From a virus, in the IMG/VR virus record IMGVR_UViG_3300022937_000026, positions 1 to 58,136 of that record: a stretch of DNA of 58,136 bases. The stretch is one strand, 5' to 3'. The translations under genes were made by a program, and so were the position numbers. Of the stretch, positions 32,501 to 43,337 are shown piece after piece (positions within the stretch are counted from its first letter, which is position 1; the number at the start of each line of letters is the position of its first letter). Under the pieces are notes generated by a model. The model had not been told where the DNA came from and searched no databases. It worked only from the letters and a program-made list of their open reading frames with translations.

Positions 32501-35500
32501 TATTTCCTGGTGCAGTAAATGTTTGTGTAAAGTTAAAGGTATTGAATATTCCATCTTTAGAAATTCTGTCAAACTTAACTTTAAGATCAAACGCTCTAGC
32601 GGTTGTATTACCTAGTACTGCAACAGCAGTTGCATTATCTGTATTACTACCATTACCTCCAACAATCGATACTGTAGGAATTGTAGTATATCCCGATCCA
32701 GGATTTTCAATAGATACCGCTGAAAGTTTTCCATTAGAAATATATGCTCTAGCAGAAGCTCCAGTACCGTTTCCTTGAATTACTACGGTCGGTACACTAG
32801 TATATCCTGATCCAGGATTTGAAACTAAAATTTCTGTTATCTCATATCCTTTAGTATCTGCCCAGAACTTATAAGGATAATTTTGTAAATTATCATCTGT
32901 TTGAGTTAACGGAATAATTTTTCCTTCAACTTCATTAAAGTATGGAGGTAGATCAAAATCAGATATTGCTGTGTTTGATGTTTCTAGTTTATCGTAAATA
33001 GATTTATATTCTCTTATTGTTGTTCTAAAAGGTTTTACTTCATTAATATAATCTAGATAACTGTCAAGACTGTCATTCTTATAATTAAGTTTTTGTTTTA
33101 ATTCGCCTATCTTATAAGACGCACTTAAGAAACTAGTTTTAAATGCCCAGTCAACATAAGTTTGTTCTGTGAAAACATATTTCATCGAAACAAAGAATAA
33201 CTTATTCCATTCAATTTTATAGTCGCCTACAAAAATATCTTCCTTGACTGCTCTAAAAATATTTCTAAGCTCATTTGAAACTTCTTTATCATATGACCCT
33301 GCATCGAAACTATCAACAATATCATAACCAATACCGCTTGTATCAGTATCATATAATTTGTCACTAAATTGAATTGTGCCGTTTTCTCTGCCGACTAATA
33401 TGTAATTTTCTAAAAGAGTATTTCCGACATCATCAACTTTCTTGAATACTGCCCAGCCGCCTGCGCCATATTCTTTAATTCTTATAGTGTCGCCAATGAC
33501 AATATCAAGTGCAGGTTCTTGATACACACTTGGAATTTCTTCAACAATTCTAATTGTAGGATCATAACCTTCAGCCCACCAGTTTACTTTATCCCAATAA
33601 AGTCTTGTGTCATATGCTTGTGATGCACTTCTAAAGAATACTTTTCTTATGTCGTCCCAGGCATAGATACTCCAGAAACCATTTGAAGTTTCATCGTTTC
33701 TTACAAGTACACTAAATTGTCTAACTTTAGCAATTACAGAGCTATAAAGTTTACCGCCGTTAAGAACGTCTACTCTTGTTACACGACCTTGACTATCAAT
33801 AACTGTTTGTGCTTCTAAACCTTGGCCGTCTCCTTCAAAGTCAATGCTTGGAGCAGTTCTGTAACCAAATCCAGGTTCTATAACATCAATTGATAAAATC
33901 TCTCCATCAACAATATTAGCAGAAATTTCTGCTTGTTTGACTCTGATTGTTCCAACAGTTTCTAAATCTATATAAGTCTCAACTGCCACGTCAAATAAAT
34001 TCAATACTTCACTAGGTTGTTCATCTACTAGATTTAAGTTCTTGTATGTAATAACGTCAGCAAATGCTTCTTTAAGTAAAACTGTATTAATATTTTTAAT
34101 TACAGTTTTTAGAATCGTTTGCTTGTTAACAAACATACTCTGTCTTGGTCTAAATTTAATTCCGTATCTTTGTTTAGCTGGCAAATCTGTATCAGGAATT
34201 CTATTTCCTTGCAAATCATAACCAATCAAACTATCTAACCATTTTCTTTCTAATGAATCAGTCGGAATACTATCTTCAACATTTTCAGTTAACAGAGTAA
34301 ATTCATTATGTACTGCATTTTTAGAATCTTTATTATTGTAATATTCAATATTTAAAATTGCATAATCGTTACTTACAATATTAGTATAATTGAACAATAC
34401 AAACTTATCTGCATCAGCAAGAGCAATATAGGTTACTCCGCCTGATAACGGATTAGAAATTAAACTTGCCACACTTGATGCACTTATTGATCTTCCAACA
34501 ATATTTTTAGGTGCAATTAATTTATTTTTTACCCAGAAGTAATATAGTGTAGAAGTAGCTTCTCCTGTTTCTGGATTTAAAAGTTCTTTAACACTATAGG
34601 CTTCATTGTTCGGATATAGTGGCTGTCCTGAGATACTTGCATTCAATCCTTCATTGGTGTCTGCAACAGCAGACCATTCAGCAGGTGTTAGAGTACTTTC
34701 AACCCACTCGTAAATATCAATTGAAGATCCTGTAGCAAGTTGTCCCCAATTACTTGTTCTGTAAGCAATGTCGCCTTGCTCGTAATCTATCCACTTAGCG
34801 TTACCGATGTCCCACCAAAGTTTACCAACATTTTTAGTTGTCCAAGGTATTTGTTCATCAACAACCTGTACCTCAGGATCTCCTATTGAGTATACCGCAG
34901 GATCATAAGGTGTTTTGTATGATAATTCTTTTTCAGCTGATGCTAAAATTTTCATCTTAGCAGGATCAACAATTTCTAAATCTTGAATCTTATCATCTGA
35001 ATTATCATCATATAATGCAATTCTCTTGATTTGATTTATATCAACTGTTTCTGGTTGAGAACTTAAAATTTCAAATGGTTGAACTGTTGGATCTTTCTTG
35101 AATATTCTAACCATACCAGTTGCATCACCTTCAAATACAATTGATGATCCGGACTGTACAGGAGCAATATAGTATGGTGATCCAACAACAACTACATTAC
35201 CTGTACAACTAATACTATAACCAAAACTTTCGTTCAATGAAAGATTACTTTCTAGTTTTTCTGATAGGTAATATTTGTTTCCGCCTTTTAATTCGTAGAT
35301 ATAAACACTTCCGCTGAATCCACTATAGCTCTTAAACTTAGTAATTTTTTGATCGAAAGTAGTTTCCTCTCCATCAAAGATTGTAGGCAATACATACGGA
35401 GTATTGTTTGCACCGATTGCTAAAATGTCAGTGTGAACAGATATAGCAACATCTTGTCCAAAGAATTCATTAGGGAATGTATCAAAACTATCTAGTTTTT

Positions 35501-38500
35501 GTTTTAGTCTATATTCATTTGAACTATCTGGAACGTAATCGAATATATATGCACTACCTTGATTCTGGAAATTAACATCTGCTTTAGGACTTGTTACAAC
35601 AATTTTTTCACCTGTAGAATCAACAGCTACAGCATAACCGAATTGATCGCCCGATGAAATAATTTCTGCAACATCTAAATCACTTATATCTTGTAAACCG
35701 TCTGCTGTAAATGTTTGTGTAAGTTCAAAAAGGTTAAGATTAAAATCACGCTTGTAAACAAAAACTTTACCTGTTGATTCAGAACTACTATCACCTACGT
35801 TAACCCAAGGATAACCTGCATCTGGTTCTTCGTTATAACTCTTAATGGTACTACCGTCATCAACTGCGCTAGGACCAATGTTTTCTAATTTATGGAATTG
35901 ACCTTGATATTTTACAACGTCACCTTCGATATACTCGTAGTCTGCTCTCCAAATTCCTCTGTAGTTTGCAAAATATTGTTTGTCGCTGAACGGAGCTCCA
36001 ACAACTAATACTTCACCGGTTGAATTCATAGCCATACTGTATCCAAACTTATCTCCTTCTTGAATAAGTTCAGCTACTTGTAAAGGTGAAAGTAAACCTG
36101 CAAACAATGTACTCTTATCTTCTGCTTCTTCTAAACTAACAGATTGAGGTAAAGAGTTAGCAGTTGCCAACGAGTCTAGTCTTAGCCAGTCAACACTATC
36201 TATGTCAATAGTGCTGCCGTCGCCTTGTGTATCATTAACTGCTTGCCACAAATATCCTTGATGCCATACTATTGAACCTTTCGGATATAGTTTAGATTCA
36301 TCTTTTTCATATGCACCTACATAATTAGGATTTTCATCAAGCTCCCAGTCTTCAGTTTCTGCATTATAGGTATAAAGATATATTCTACCTTTACTGTCTA
36401 ACGAGCCAGGGGCTGATACTGCCATGTAGTAAACACCTTCGTTCTTAGCAATTGAAATTCTAGATCCGAAGTGTTCGTAATGTTCTGGTCTTGGACTAAT
36501 ATAAGAATGTGTTATGTTCCATTGGTTAGCACTGTATTCATATATTTGAATCATACCTTGCTGAGTTTTACCGTCGTCTGTACCAGTTGTTAGTGCATCA
36601 ATATTTTTTACATATTCCCATTCATCAGACTCAAAATTAATTGAGCTTCCGTCAAATGTTGTATCAGTTAATGCTTTCCAAAGTTTTCCTTCGTATAATA
36701 CAATACTGTTAGAACCATAACTAATCGAAGGATTAAAATTACCTTTGAAGTTTGATGTAACTCCACTTGCACGAGGTGAACCTATTGCAAGCCATTTATT
36801 ATCAGGACTTACTGCAAGTTCTAAACCAAAACTTCCTAGTGTAGAATCTTTAAACGTACCTTGTGGTTCAATAATTTGTTTTACATCTAGTCCTGTTGAA
36901 GTTTCAACATAAACAACAACATAACCGTCAGGTGCGACACTAGCAAGTGTCTGTTTCAGTGCATCAATATATAAAACTTTTTCACCGACTTTATTAGGTT
37001 CAACAATACCAAAATTAACAATCTGCTTGTCAGTATATGTTTTATTTTTTTCTACAACTTCCCATCTTCCGTTAGTATCTTCGTCAACAAAAAGTTTACT
37101 TGATTGAGATAAGTTAGCAACGTGTTGCGGATCAATACTATCCCAATTTTTAAATCTTGCTTCAGTAAAGAACAATGGATAATTTAGTGTGCTTGGTTCA
37201 AACACATCTGCTGTTGCTTTTTCTGTAACATTAAATGTTATAGAAAAATTATCTACTGCTGTGATTTTATGAATTCCAGAAATTTTATCGATACCTTTAA
37301 TACCAATAAATTCTCCTACTTGTTTGTTATGACGTCTTTTAAAGATAACTTTTACTGAAAGGTTATCAACTTCAACATTTATTAATTGTAAATCGTAGGC
37401 CCAGTTTGCTCTAAGAACTGTCCAACTAGGACCATCAAATGTAATCCATATATGATCATTGTTTAAAACAGCATCTACATTGATATCTGATAAATTATCT
37501 CTTGTTCTAACAGTAAAGTTTGTTTGACCAATTTTTACATACCCTGCTGTTTTAAATGGATACACTTCGTATGACGCAGGATTAATTTTTGATGTATATG
37601 GATATGGAGCATAATCAAAATTACTTTTGTTAATTCTATAAAATCTGTCTAAGAAGTTTCCTTGAGATTCTGTAATTAATACAGGCTGAGGATTAATTAC
37701 AAACTGATCTGTTTGTAATTTTATTTCAGCATGATAACTTTGATCAATGCCTCCCATTGATCCTACTTTAAATGCCCATTCCTCATCTAAAGAAATGCTA
37801 GGCTGACCACTACCATTAATTTTGTCGAACAGTTTTGTAATTGAATTTGATGTTCCTTTTTCTCTAATAAAACCTTGATAGATTTTATATTGTGTTGTAG
37901 GATCATCTGCTAATGCTTCTAAATAAGTTCTTTTCTGATAACCAATAGTATGCCTTGCTAATTCTCGTTGACTCTTACCTAAACCATCAGTATCAACATC
38001 AAAATAATCTTCAATTTGATTGATTCTATAATCAAAGTTAGGAATTAGTTGCTTAGTTGGATTTGAATCCAATACTGTCCATCTATCGAAATCAAATTTT
38101 TCTCCACTAGTATGATTAAATTTACTTGTGTAGTTTTTAGATCTATAAGCAACAATGTCACCTAGTTTATAATTTTTAAATGGTACCCATGCATCTATGT
38201 TAACATTATCAAAAATAAATCCTGGTGATGTATAATCTCCATCCCAATCGACTGTTCTAAATCCTTGAGAACGAATTCTTTCTTGACGATAGCCTGTTGG
38301 TTTATCGTAGATAATATCGTTAAACACTGTTCTATCGTTAAACACTGTAACGTGTTCTTTTAATACATAATTTACTTTAAGGTAATATATACCAACAGCA
38401 CTATTATTAATAGAAATAGTAAATGTTTGGAAATCTCGAGATACATCAATGTCTTTTACATCAATAGTAGTTCCGTCACTTGATAGAACATTGTAATCAT

Positions 38501-41500
38501 AGAAACTATCTAAAATGCTGTCAGCAACACCAACTGGAACTACTACTGTTAATTTTTGTGCTCCAGGACTTACTGTTAATAAACTACCTTCTGACCAATT
38601 TTGCATGGTCCAGAATAAGAATTCTTTAGAACTAGTTAACCAGTCTTGTATAACTTGACTTCTAGTATCATAATTATTAAACACAAATCCTTGTGAAACT
38701 AATCTTTCTTGATATCCTAAAAGAAAATCAACAACCGCTTGAGCTTCAGAATATTCAGTTCCGTAACTTAAACGTTTAATTACTGTTCTATTGAAATTTC
38801 TTCTACGCTGTGCAGTGGCTGCTCCTTCAACAGGAAGTGCAGGTAGTCTTGACCAATACTGATTTTCAAACTCTGTTGTACTTGTATGAGTTTGATTTGC
38901 TCTAAAGAAAGTGTTTCTAAATTCTACTACTGCTCCGTTATTATAAGTTTTGTTTTCTTCCCACTGAGTGAATGCAACACTTAGACCGCCAACACTTATT
39001 GTAGGATCTTTCTGATTAGGTATTGCTTGGTAATATTCAAAATACGGATTAATATCGTTGTAGCCAGATAAAGTCCATCCGTTAGATGATTTTTCAATTA
39101 TTACACCGCTATATGCGAGACTTGTAATAGGACTACTTTTTGCAAATATAATATCATAGTTCTCAGGAGGTATAAAAGTACTACTAGAAGTAGAATTAGG
39201 ATTCTTACTATCTAGCAAAAACTTCTGTTGGTCTTTGTCAACAAATCCACTTAGTCTAGCTGTTAATCTAACATTTAGGTTTTCTAATGATTCATTAGCA
39301 TCAACAACTGATGCTCCTTGTCCTTTAATGTAAGAACTAATGTAATAAGCTAAACCACTTACTTGATTTTCACCTGCAATAGGTAGTTTTAAATTATTTG
39401 TAGTTAAGAAAACATTAGATGTTTTATCTACAATTTGATCAATAATATTTCTTGTTGTTTTATCTTTATCAAAATTACTAATAATAAAGTCAAAAGGTTT
39501 AACTAAACACAAAGAAACAATAACAGCAAATGGATATTCACTGCTTGACTTCCATGCATATTCGACAGGACCTACATCACCTAGTTGGAAACTTCCTTTG
39601 TTGTTAGTTAAAGTAAAGTTTGTTGCAAGGCCACTTGTTAGAGGATCAAGTAATTCACCATCTTCATTCACAGGAATATGACTCATTATACTTGTTCTAG
39701 CATAGCGAGGATGAATTCCTTCCCTCGGTCCGTGTCTAATTATACCGTCTCTGATATCTTCCCAAAGAATCAAGTTGCCACTAGTGTACGGGGCTGATCC
39801 GTATTCATCTTCCCACCATTCAGGTTTTTCTGAAAAACCTAAACATTCCCAAGGACAACGATGAGGTCTGTCTGTATCATAGAAGTATCTATATACTCCT
39901 CGCCAGTAACCTGGTAGATTTTCTGTACCATCTGGACTTGCCATTTGGTTGTAGGTATATGTAAATGGTTCGTTATTAACAAAGAATGTGTTTAGAACAT
40001 AACCTAAGTTCGTGTTTGATACCCAGTTTAAAAATTCTTGATTTATAATATCTCTAATATTATTAATATTATATTCGCTATTTCCGTAGAAACCACCTAA
40101 TGTATTATCAATATCAAAAACAGACTCGCTATATACTTTTTTAATATTATTATAAATTCTGTATTCTAATTCTAAAATTAAGTCATCTCTATAGTCATTA
40201 TATGCTGTAATGATACTTCCGTCATGCCCTTGGATTACATTCACAGGCTCTCTGTAAGTGTCATCTAAAAACTTCATAGGTGTATAACGTTTGTATAAAC
40301 CTAATGCAGTAGGCGTTGGCGGTATGTGTGAAAAACTTGTAGAAGTATATTCACGTATTTCAATTTTATCACCTTCTACTAAATCAATTTTAATCTCGAT
40401 GAAACCAAAGTCTGAATTGAAATCGTATTCTGCTCCGTACAATAACTGTCTATTGTTTACATATGGGTATACTGCTCTTCGACTTAGTGTGTTTAAATCA
40501 AAACTTTGACTTAATGCAAATGTTTTAATACCGGTATCTTCTACTTCGTAGGTTAGTGCAGAATATGCACCTGCACCTATCATATCACTGTCTGCAAAAG
40601 GACTATCAATACTTTTTGCTTTTGACAGTTCAGTAATAATTTTATCGACCATGTCAGCAACATTATCATTAAAATCAACTTCTTCTGCTTTCAAAATAAA
40701 ATTATTTTTAAAAGTAGAATATGATTCTTTAGCAAACTTTATTGCTTTAATAATATTAAATTTCTTATCATTTAAAAGAAATACTGATGCTGGTGCTAGT
40801 CCGCTGTGCTTTAAGAATCTTTTAGAATGTTGATAATAATCGTGCTGATCTCTTAAATTACTTGAGCCTGGTATCTGTCCAGTAAATTCATCGTAAAACT
40901 CTAAACCTGTTGAGACGTGATCAACTGCTTGACCTAACGTAAAAGATTTAATTGGTTCGTTAAGTGGATTCTTTTCTAAACCTACAGGCAATTCATAATA
41001 GCCGTTGATAGGTTCGAGATCACAAATTACTTTTATTACAACAACATCTTTAGGGTTGAATGTTTTGTTAAAAATAAATCTATTACTAATTCTTTCGTAT
41101 GTTGAATTTTCTTTTTTACCATTGGTATAAAATATAATCTTTTCATTACCGGTAAAGGATCCCCAATCAACAGTTTCAAATACAACTTCGTTGGTGGTAT
41201 TAATAACTGTGTAACTATCAATGATAGGCATTATGTAATTGTTAGAAGTTTTCAACCAACCATTATCATATCTGTCGTCAATATTATAGAATCCTGTATT
41301 TAAATTAACAGTTATTGTGTTTTGTCCTTGGGTATACTGGAATGTATCAGAATCAAGATTCCAATTAAATTCAATGTCACCAACGTTATCGATATTTAGA
41401 TATGATAGTTGGAAACCCAATTCAGTATCTGTTCGACCATTACCGACTTTGTAACTTAAAAGAGGACTTCCTGTAAATGTTGAAACTGGATATGTATCTT

Positions 41501-43337
41501 TATTTCCAAAAGAAATTAAATTATTATCAACAAGATCAAATAAAGGATTTTGATTTACTGCTGTCTTTTCTTGACTCTTAACCCAGTTGGTTCCGTCAAA
41601 GTGATACATCTTGCCTGCATTGTTTTTACCTCTTCGGACTAAAACACCTTGACCTATAATACTATCACTATCACTTGTTTGTTTAAGTGTGATCTGCTTA
41701 TTGTTATTATGTGTTATAAAGTTTACTTCATAAATTTTATTGTTAGCGAGTGAATCTGTATCTGAAACTACGAGAACTCTTGCACCTTCAAATAAGAACT
41801 CACCGTCGACGTTATAACCTGTACTACCTTCAATATTAGAAAATACATCTGTGGTAAATGTATCAATATAGTCTACTGTTGCCTTTGCAACAATACCATG
41901 ATTATATAATCTTAGATTTGGTTTAAATTCAATAATAGGTCTTTTGGCACGTGAAGATTCTTCAGCTTCGAAATCAGAATTACGAAAACTATAAGAATAA
42001 TCTAAAACTGATCTATGGAACCATCTATTATATCTACTCCAAGGGTTAAAGTCTTTACTGTTTCTTGAAACAGTAATATAATCTTTAGATCCTGCATATT
42101 GAGATGCATCATCAAACGGTTGTGTATCAAACCCTTCGTTGTCAAATAATATTTCTGGAACGTTAGAAACAACTGACGGAGGAACAAGAGAATCAAATCT
42201 TGTTAAGGTTATTTCTTGACCGACTCCTTCAACTAACCAAGTAAAGTCTGCATATTGATTAGGTGCAATAACACCTCTAAAGTCAACTACAAGTCCGTTT
42301 GTAAACTCAACTCCGTTAGCACTGGTGTAAGTTTTCTTTCCTATAATTTCTTTTTCAACATCTAAAAATGTATTAGAGTCTATATCTGCAATTAAAAATG
42401 TACCTAATCTATTTGCATCAACTAATGACTGATAAAAAATTATATCCGGTGCATCCATAGGAACAGTAAATGTTAAAGTTCCTCTCTTGACGCCGTTATT
42501 TGTAACGCCGTTATTAAAATTTAATGAACTTAGCGCAGCATTAGAATCTACTAATTCCCAGTCTTGAGAATTTATATCAATACTACTTCCGTCAATAGGG
42601 CTAATCTCAGCAACTGCTGCTCTCCAAAGTTGTCCGTCAAATACAACTAGGTCCCCTAGAAAATAAGTTTTATTGGGATCAAATATTAAAGAGCCAGTGT
42701 CGTAGTTTAATCTAATAACAAATCCTTCAGACGAATATACATCGAAGTTATATGTTTGTCCTCTATATAATGTTATTGTTGGATTATTAGTTGCTCCGTC
42801 AGGAGTAAAAATCCAAGAACTTCCTACACCTTGTCTTACCTTGTATGTACTAACAACTGTTTGAGCTTGACCGCGTACATCAACTGATGGAGGGCCGTTT
42901 GGCACCCAGAAATATTCTGTATAGTTTGCAAACTTATCCCAGTCAATTGGCGGGTTCCAAGAATAGTTTTCCTGTGAAAAAGTTTTATCATCTCTTTCAA
43001 CATCGTTTCCGAAAAACTTAACAATGTTTTTTAAATCGAGATAGTCATGAAACTTTTCAATTTTCTGATCTTTTTCAACAGTAACGCCTGCCTCTAGTTG
43101 ATATCTACTTCTAAGAGTTTCATTAGTGTCTAGATAGATATCGTTTCCGCTGTAGGTTTTACCGTATCTTCTTCCAAGGTATCCTGTAATTTTATCTAGT
43201 ACACCCGGCTGTGTTAAAGGATCAAACGCACCTGTTAGGAATTTTTTATTCCCTTCGGTTTGAAAAATCTCAGGTAGGAAATCGCTTGACTTCCTAATAG
43301 GAATCCCACTGCTTGGAAAAACTTTCTTTTCACGCAT
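29571..43337 (-). CDS. giant baseplate or virion protein, 4588 aa (gp7 position)
   Basis: One uninterrupted 13.8-kb frame directly after gp6, where T4 has gp7 (about 1030 aa). The N-terminus (FPSSGIPIRKSSDFLPEIFQ, DWDKFANYTEYFWVPNGPPS) resembles large baseplate proteins of T4-like cyanophages. Six or so modules of the type KTYFLGDLVVFDGQLWRA recur near 220, 1460, 1720, 2200, 2350 and 2465 and look like chitin/carbohydrate-binding (CBM5/12-like) folds. Residues about 2150-2800 hold FG-GAP-like propeller repeats (FGYAVAVDSTGEKIVVTSP). Near 3500, NPGSGYTSVPTVVIQGNG recurs. It may combine wedge and receptor-binding roles. Overlap with the gp6 stop is one base. Confidence 0.8.
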   Translation of the reverse strand: MREKKVFPSSGIPIRKSSDFLPEIFQTEGNKKFLTGAFDPLTQPGVLDKITGYLGRRYGKTYSGNDIYLDTNETLRSRYQLEAGVTVEKDQKIEKFHDYLDLKNIVKFFGNDVERDDKTFSQENYSWNPPIDWDKFANYTEYFWVPNGPPSVDVRGQAQTVVSTYKVRQGVGSSWIFTPDGATNNPTITLYRGQTYNFDVYSSEGFVIRLNYDTGSLIFDPNKTYFLGDLVVFDGQLWRAAVAEISPIDGSSIDINSQDWELVDSNAALSSLNFNNGVTNNGVKRGTLTFTVPMDAPDIIFYQSLVDANRLGTFLIADIDSNTFLDVEKEIIGKKTYTSANGVEFTNGLVVDFRGVIAPNQYADFTWLVEGVGQEITLTRFDSLVPPSVVSNVPEILFDNEGFDTQPFDDASQYAGSKDYITVSRNSKDFNPWSRYNRWFHRSVLDYSYSFRNSDFEAEESSRAKRPIIEFKPNLRLYNHGIVAKATVDYIDTFTTDVFSNIEGSTGYNVDGEFLFEGARVLVVSDTDSLANNKIYEVNFITHNNNKQITLKQTSDSDSIIGQGVLVRRGKNNAGKMYHFDGTNWVKSQEKTAVNQNPLFDLVDNNLISFGNKDTYPVSTFTGSPLLSYKVGNGRTDTELGFQLSYLNIDNVGDIEFNWNLDSDTFQYTQGQNTITVNLNTGFYNIDDRYDNGWLKTSNNYIMPIIDSYTVINTTNEVVFETVDWGSFTGNEKIIFYTNGKKENSTYERISNRFIFNKTFNPKDVVVIKVICDLEPINGYYELPVGLEKNPLNEPIKSFTLGQAVDHVSTGLEFYDEFTGQIPGSSNLRDQHDYYQHSKRFLKHSGLAPASVFLLNDKKFNIIKAIKFAKESYSTFKNNFILKAEEVDFNDNVADMVDKIITELSKAKSIDSPFADSDMIGAGAYSALTYEVEDTGIKTFALSQSFDLNTLSRRAVYPYVNNRQLLYGAEYDFNSDFGFIEIKIDLVEGDKIEIREYTSTSFSHIPPTPTALGLYKRYTPMKFLDDTYREPVNVIQGHDGSIITAYNDYRDDLILELEYRIYNNIKKVYSESVFDIDNTLGGFYGNSEYNINNIRDIINQEFLNWVSNTNLGYVLNTFFVNNEPFTYTYNQMASPDGTENLPGYWRGVYRYFYDTDRPHRCPWECLGFSEKPEWWEDEYGSAPYTSGNLILWEDIRDGIIRHGPREGIHPRYARTSIMSHIPVNEDGELLDPLTSGLATNFTLTNNKGSFQLGDVGPVEYAWKSSSEYPFAVIVSLCLVKPFDFIISNFDKDKTTRNIIDQIVDKTSNVFLTTNNLKLPIAGENQVSGLAYYISSYIKGQGASVVDANESLENLNVRLTARLSGFVDKDQQKFLLDSKNPNSTSSSTFIPPENYDIIFAKSSPITSLAYSGVIIEKSSNGWTLSGYNDINPYFEYYQAIPNQKDPTISVGGLSVAFTQWEENKTYNNGAVVEFRNTFFRANQTHTSTTEFENQYWSRLPALPVEGAATAQRRRNFNRTVIKRLSYGTEYSEAQAVVDFLLGYQERLVSQGFVFNNYDTRSQVIQDWLTSSKEFLFWTMQNWSEGSLLTVSPGAQKLTVVVPVGVADSILDSFYDYNVLSSDGTTIDVKDIDVSRDFQTFTISINNSAVGIYYLKVNYVLKEHVTVFNDRTVFNDIIYDKPTGYRQERIRSQGFRTVDWDGDYTSPGFIFDNVNIDAWVPFKNYKLGDIVAYRSKNYTSKFNHTSGEKFDFDRWTVLDSNPTKQLIPNFDYRINQIEDYFDVDTDGLGKSQRELARHTIGYQKRTYLEALADDPTTQYKIYQGFIREKGTSNSITKLFDKINGSGQPSISLDEEWAFKVGSMGGIDQSYHAEIKLQTDQFVINPQPVLITESQGNFLDRFYRINKSNFDYAPYPYTSKINPASYEVYPFKTAGYVKIGQTNFTVRTRDNLSDINVDAVLNNDHIWITFDGPSWTVLRANWAYDLQLINVEVDNLSVKVIFKRRHNKQVGEFIGIKGIDKISGIHKITAVDNFSITFNVTEKATADVFEPSTLNYPLFFTEARFKNWDSIDPQHVANLSQSSKLFVDEDTNGRWEVVEKNKTYTDKQIVNFGIVEPNKVGEKVLYIDALKQTLASVAPDGYVVVYVETSTGLDVKQIIEPQGTFKDSTLGSFGLELAVSPDNKWLAIGSPRASGVTSNFKGNFNPSISYGSNSIVLYEGKLWKALTDTTFDGSSINFESDEWEYVKNIDALTTGTDDGKTQQGMIQIYEYSANQWNITHSYISPRPEHYEHFGSRISIAKNEGVYYMAVSAPGSLDSKGRIYLYTYNAETEDWELDENPNYVGAYEKDESKLYPKGSIVWHQGYLWQAVNDTQGDGSTIDIDSVDWLRLDSLATANSLPQSVSLEEAEDKSTLFAGLLSPLQVAELIQEGDKFGYSMAMNSTGEVLVVGAPFSDKQYFANYRGIWRADYEYIEGDVVKYQGQFHKLENIGPSAVDDGSTIKSYNEEPDAGYPWVNVGDSSSESTGKVFVYKRDFNLNLFELTQTFTADGLQDISDLDVAEIISSGDQFGYAVAVDSTGEKIVVTSPKADVNFQNQGSAYIFDYVPDSSNEYRLKQKLDSFDTFPNEFFGQDVAISVHTDILAIGANNTPYVLPTIFDGEETTFDQKITKFKSYSGFSGSVYIYELKGGNKYYLSEKLESNLSLNESFGYSISCTGNVVVVGSPYYIAPVQSGSSIVFEGDATGMVRIFKKDPTVQPFEILSSQPETVDINQIKRIALYDDNSDDKIQDLEIVDPAKMKILASAEKELSYKTPYDPAVYSIGDPEVQVVDEQIPWTTKNVGKLWWDIGNAKWIDYEQGDIAYRTSNWGQLATGSSIDIYEWVESTLTPAEWSAVADTNEGLNASISGQPLYPNNEAYSVKELLNPETGEATSTLYYFWVKNKLIAPKNIVGRSISASSVASLISNPLSGGVTYIALADADKFVLFNYTNIVSNDYAILNIEYYNNKDSKNAVHNEFTLLTENVEDSIPTDSLERKWLDSLIGYDLQGNRIPDTDLPAKQRYGIKFRPRQSMFVNKQTILKTVIKNINTVLLKEAFADVITYKNLNLVDEQPSEVLNLFDVAVETYIDLETVGTIRVKQAEISANIVDGEILSIDVIEPGFGYRTAPSIDFEGDGQGLEAQTVIDSQGRVTRVDVLNGGKLYSSVIAKVRQFSVLVRNDETSNGFWSIYAWDDIRKVFFRSASQAYDTRLYWDKVNWWAEGYDPTIRIVEEIPSVYQEPALDIVIGDTIRIKEYGAGGWAVFKKVDDVGNTLLENYILVGRENGTIQFSDKLYDTDTSGIGYDIVDSFDAGSYDKEVSNELRNIFRAVKEDIFVGDYKIEWNKLFFVSMKYVFTEQTYVDWAFKTSFLSASYKIGELKQKLNYKNDSLDSYLDYINEVKPFRTTIREYKSIYDKLETSNTAISDFDLPPYFNEVEGKIIPLTQTDDNLQNYPYKFWADTKGYEITEILVSNPGSGYTSVPTVVIQGNGTGASARAYISNGKLSAVSIENPGSGYTTIPTVSIVGGNGSNTDNATAVAVLGNTTARAFDLKVKFDRISKDGIFNTFNFTQTFTAPGNTASFDLSYPSTLDKSKIQIIKNGQLVLGDEYSVSLYKKIENRVTQLKAKILFTTAPELGETIVVTYDKNDELLDSVNRIKKYYDPIAGMKGTDLDQLMTGIDYGGVQVQGTTFDVTGGWDALPWFTDSWDSVEAAADYYVICDGSTNTVTLPYVPAQGQEINIYLKRFVEVQIPTVDDLQYSQEVKDPPALRIDDPSYDENWDSSNVANPHAQMPTFIGDGSTQIVEIGDYIQTGAGDILIFRPVSSDGSVTITDPNLVDTRISGGTLATNNGAYSTATGKTVEEITILGGEFISPENVPATEENIPGQVLDSLSIKVYTTTGTGSAPVKTRVINTDGTTTTFDIGQNILESKSVVIYLGGAKVSTSDYFVNLENNQVIFDTAPTADQVLEIISVGVGGVSILDYQEFEADGETNLFLTNASFAQTTGVFVSVNGVLEDIGFIDSTGVADTPNRTLVQFGITPARLSTIKILCVGSGSDVDSSGLPIISINQQEIAYDGSSRSYDLTGFVNLVRDSSVASMIVEVNNRKLKGVDTTYAVYDGTNNAFTLGLDPEEVSGAILTNNIRVFVNGDRKTFIEDYIYNGTTKILEFNTGVLSLGDKIKIENDLRTTYTVDNNNIVIDSSVTLNPGDIINVTWFSEYPSMSIISDRYTGGKVVYQLPTNPLGVSYVWAYLNGTRLVQDVDYVVDLPRGVMRLFVANTDSDEVEIVMFGTNVFKLPSAYEIHKDMLNVYRYHRYASKDEVRLSKDLNYFDTEIEVTNGHLLATPIVERNLAGVVIINNEKIEYLEKTGNILKKLRRGALGTAIKELHSSGDIVIDAGAPEAIAYNDTQERTDFVSDGSSVLIGPLEFVPIQASDSNWYAETIPQDYGRCDTIEVFAGGKRLRKNSLEVFDESLGVSSPGADKKLEAEFSVDGTTPYIRLTSPLPAGTRIRIIRKLGKTWYDRGVTTATSGVTLLDNDSAISKFIAAKTTRLPE

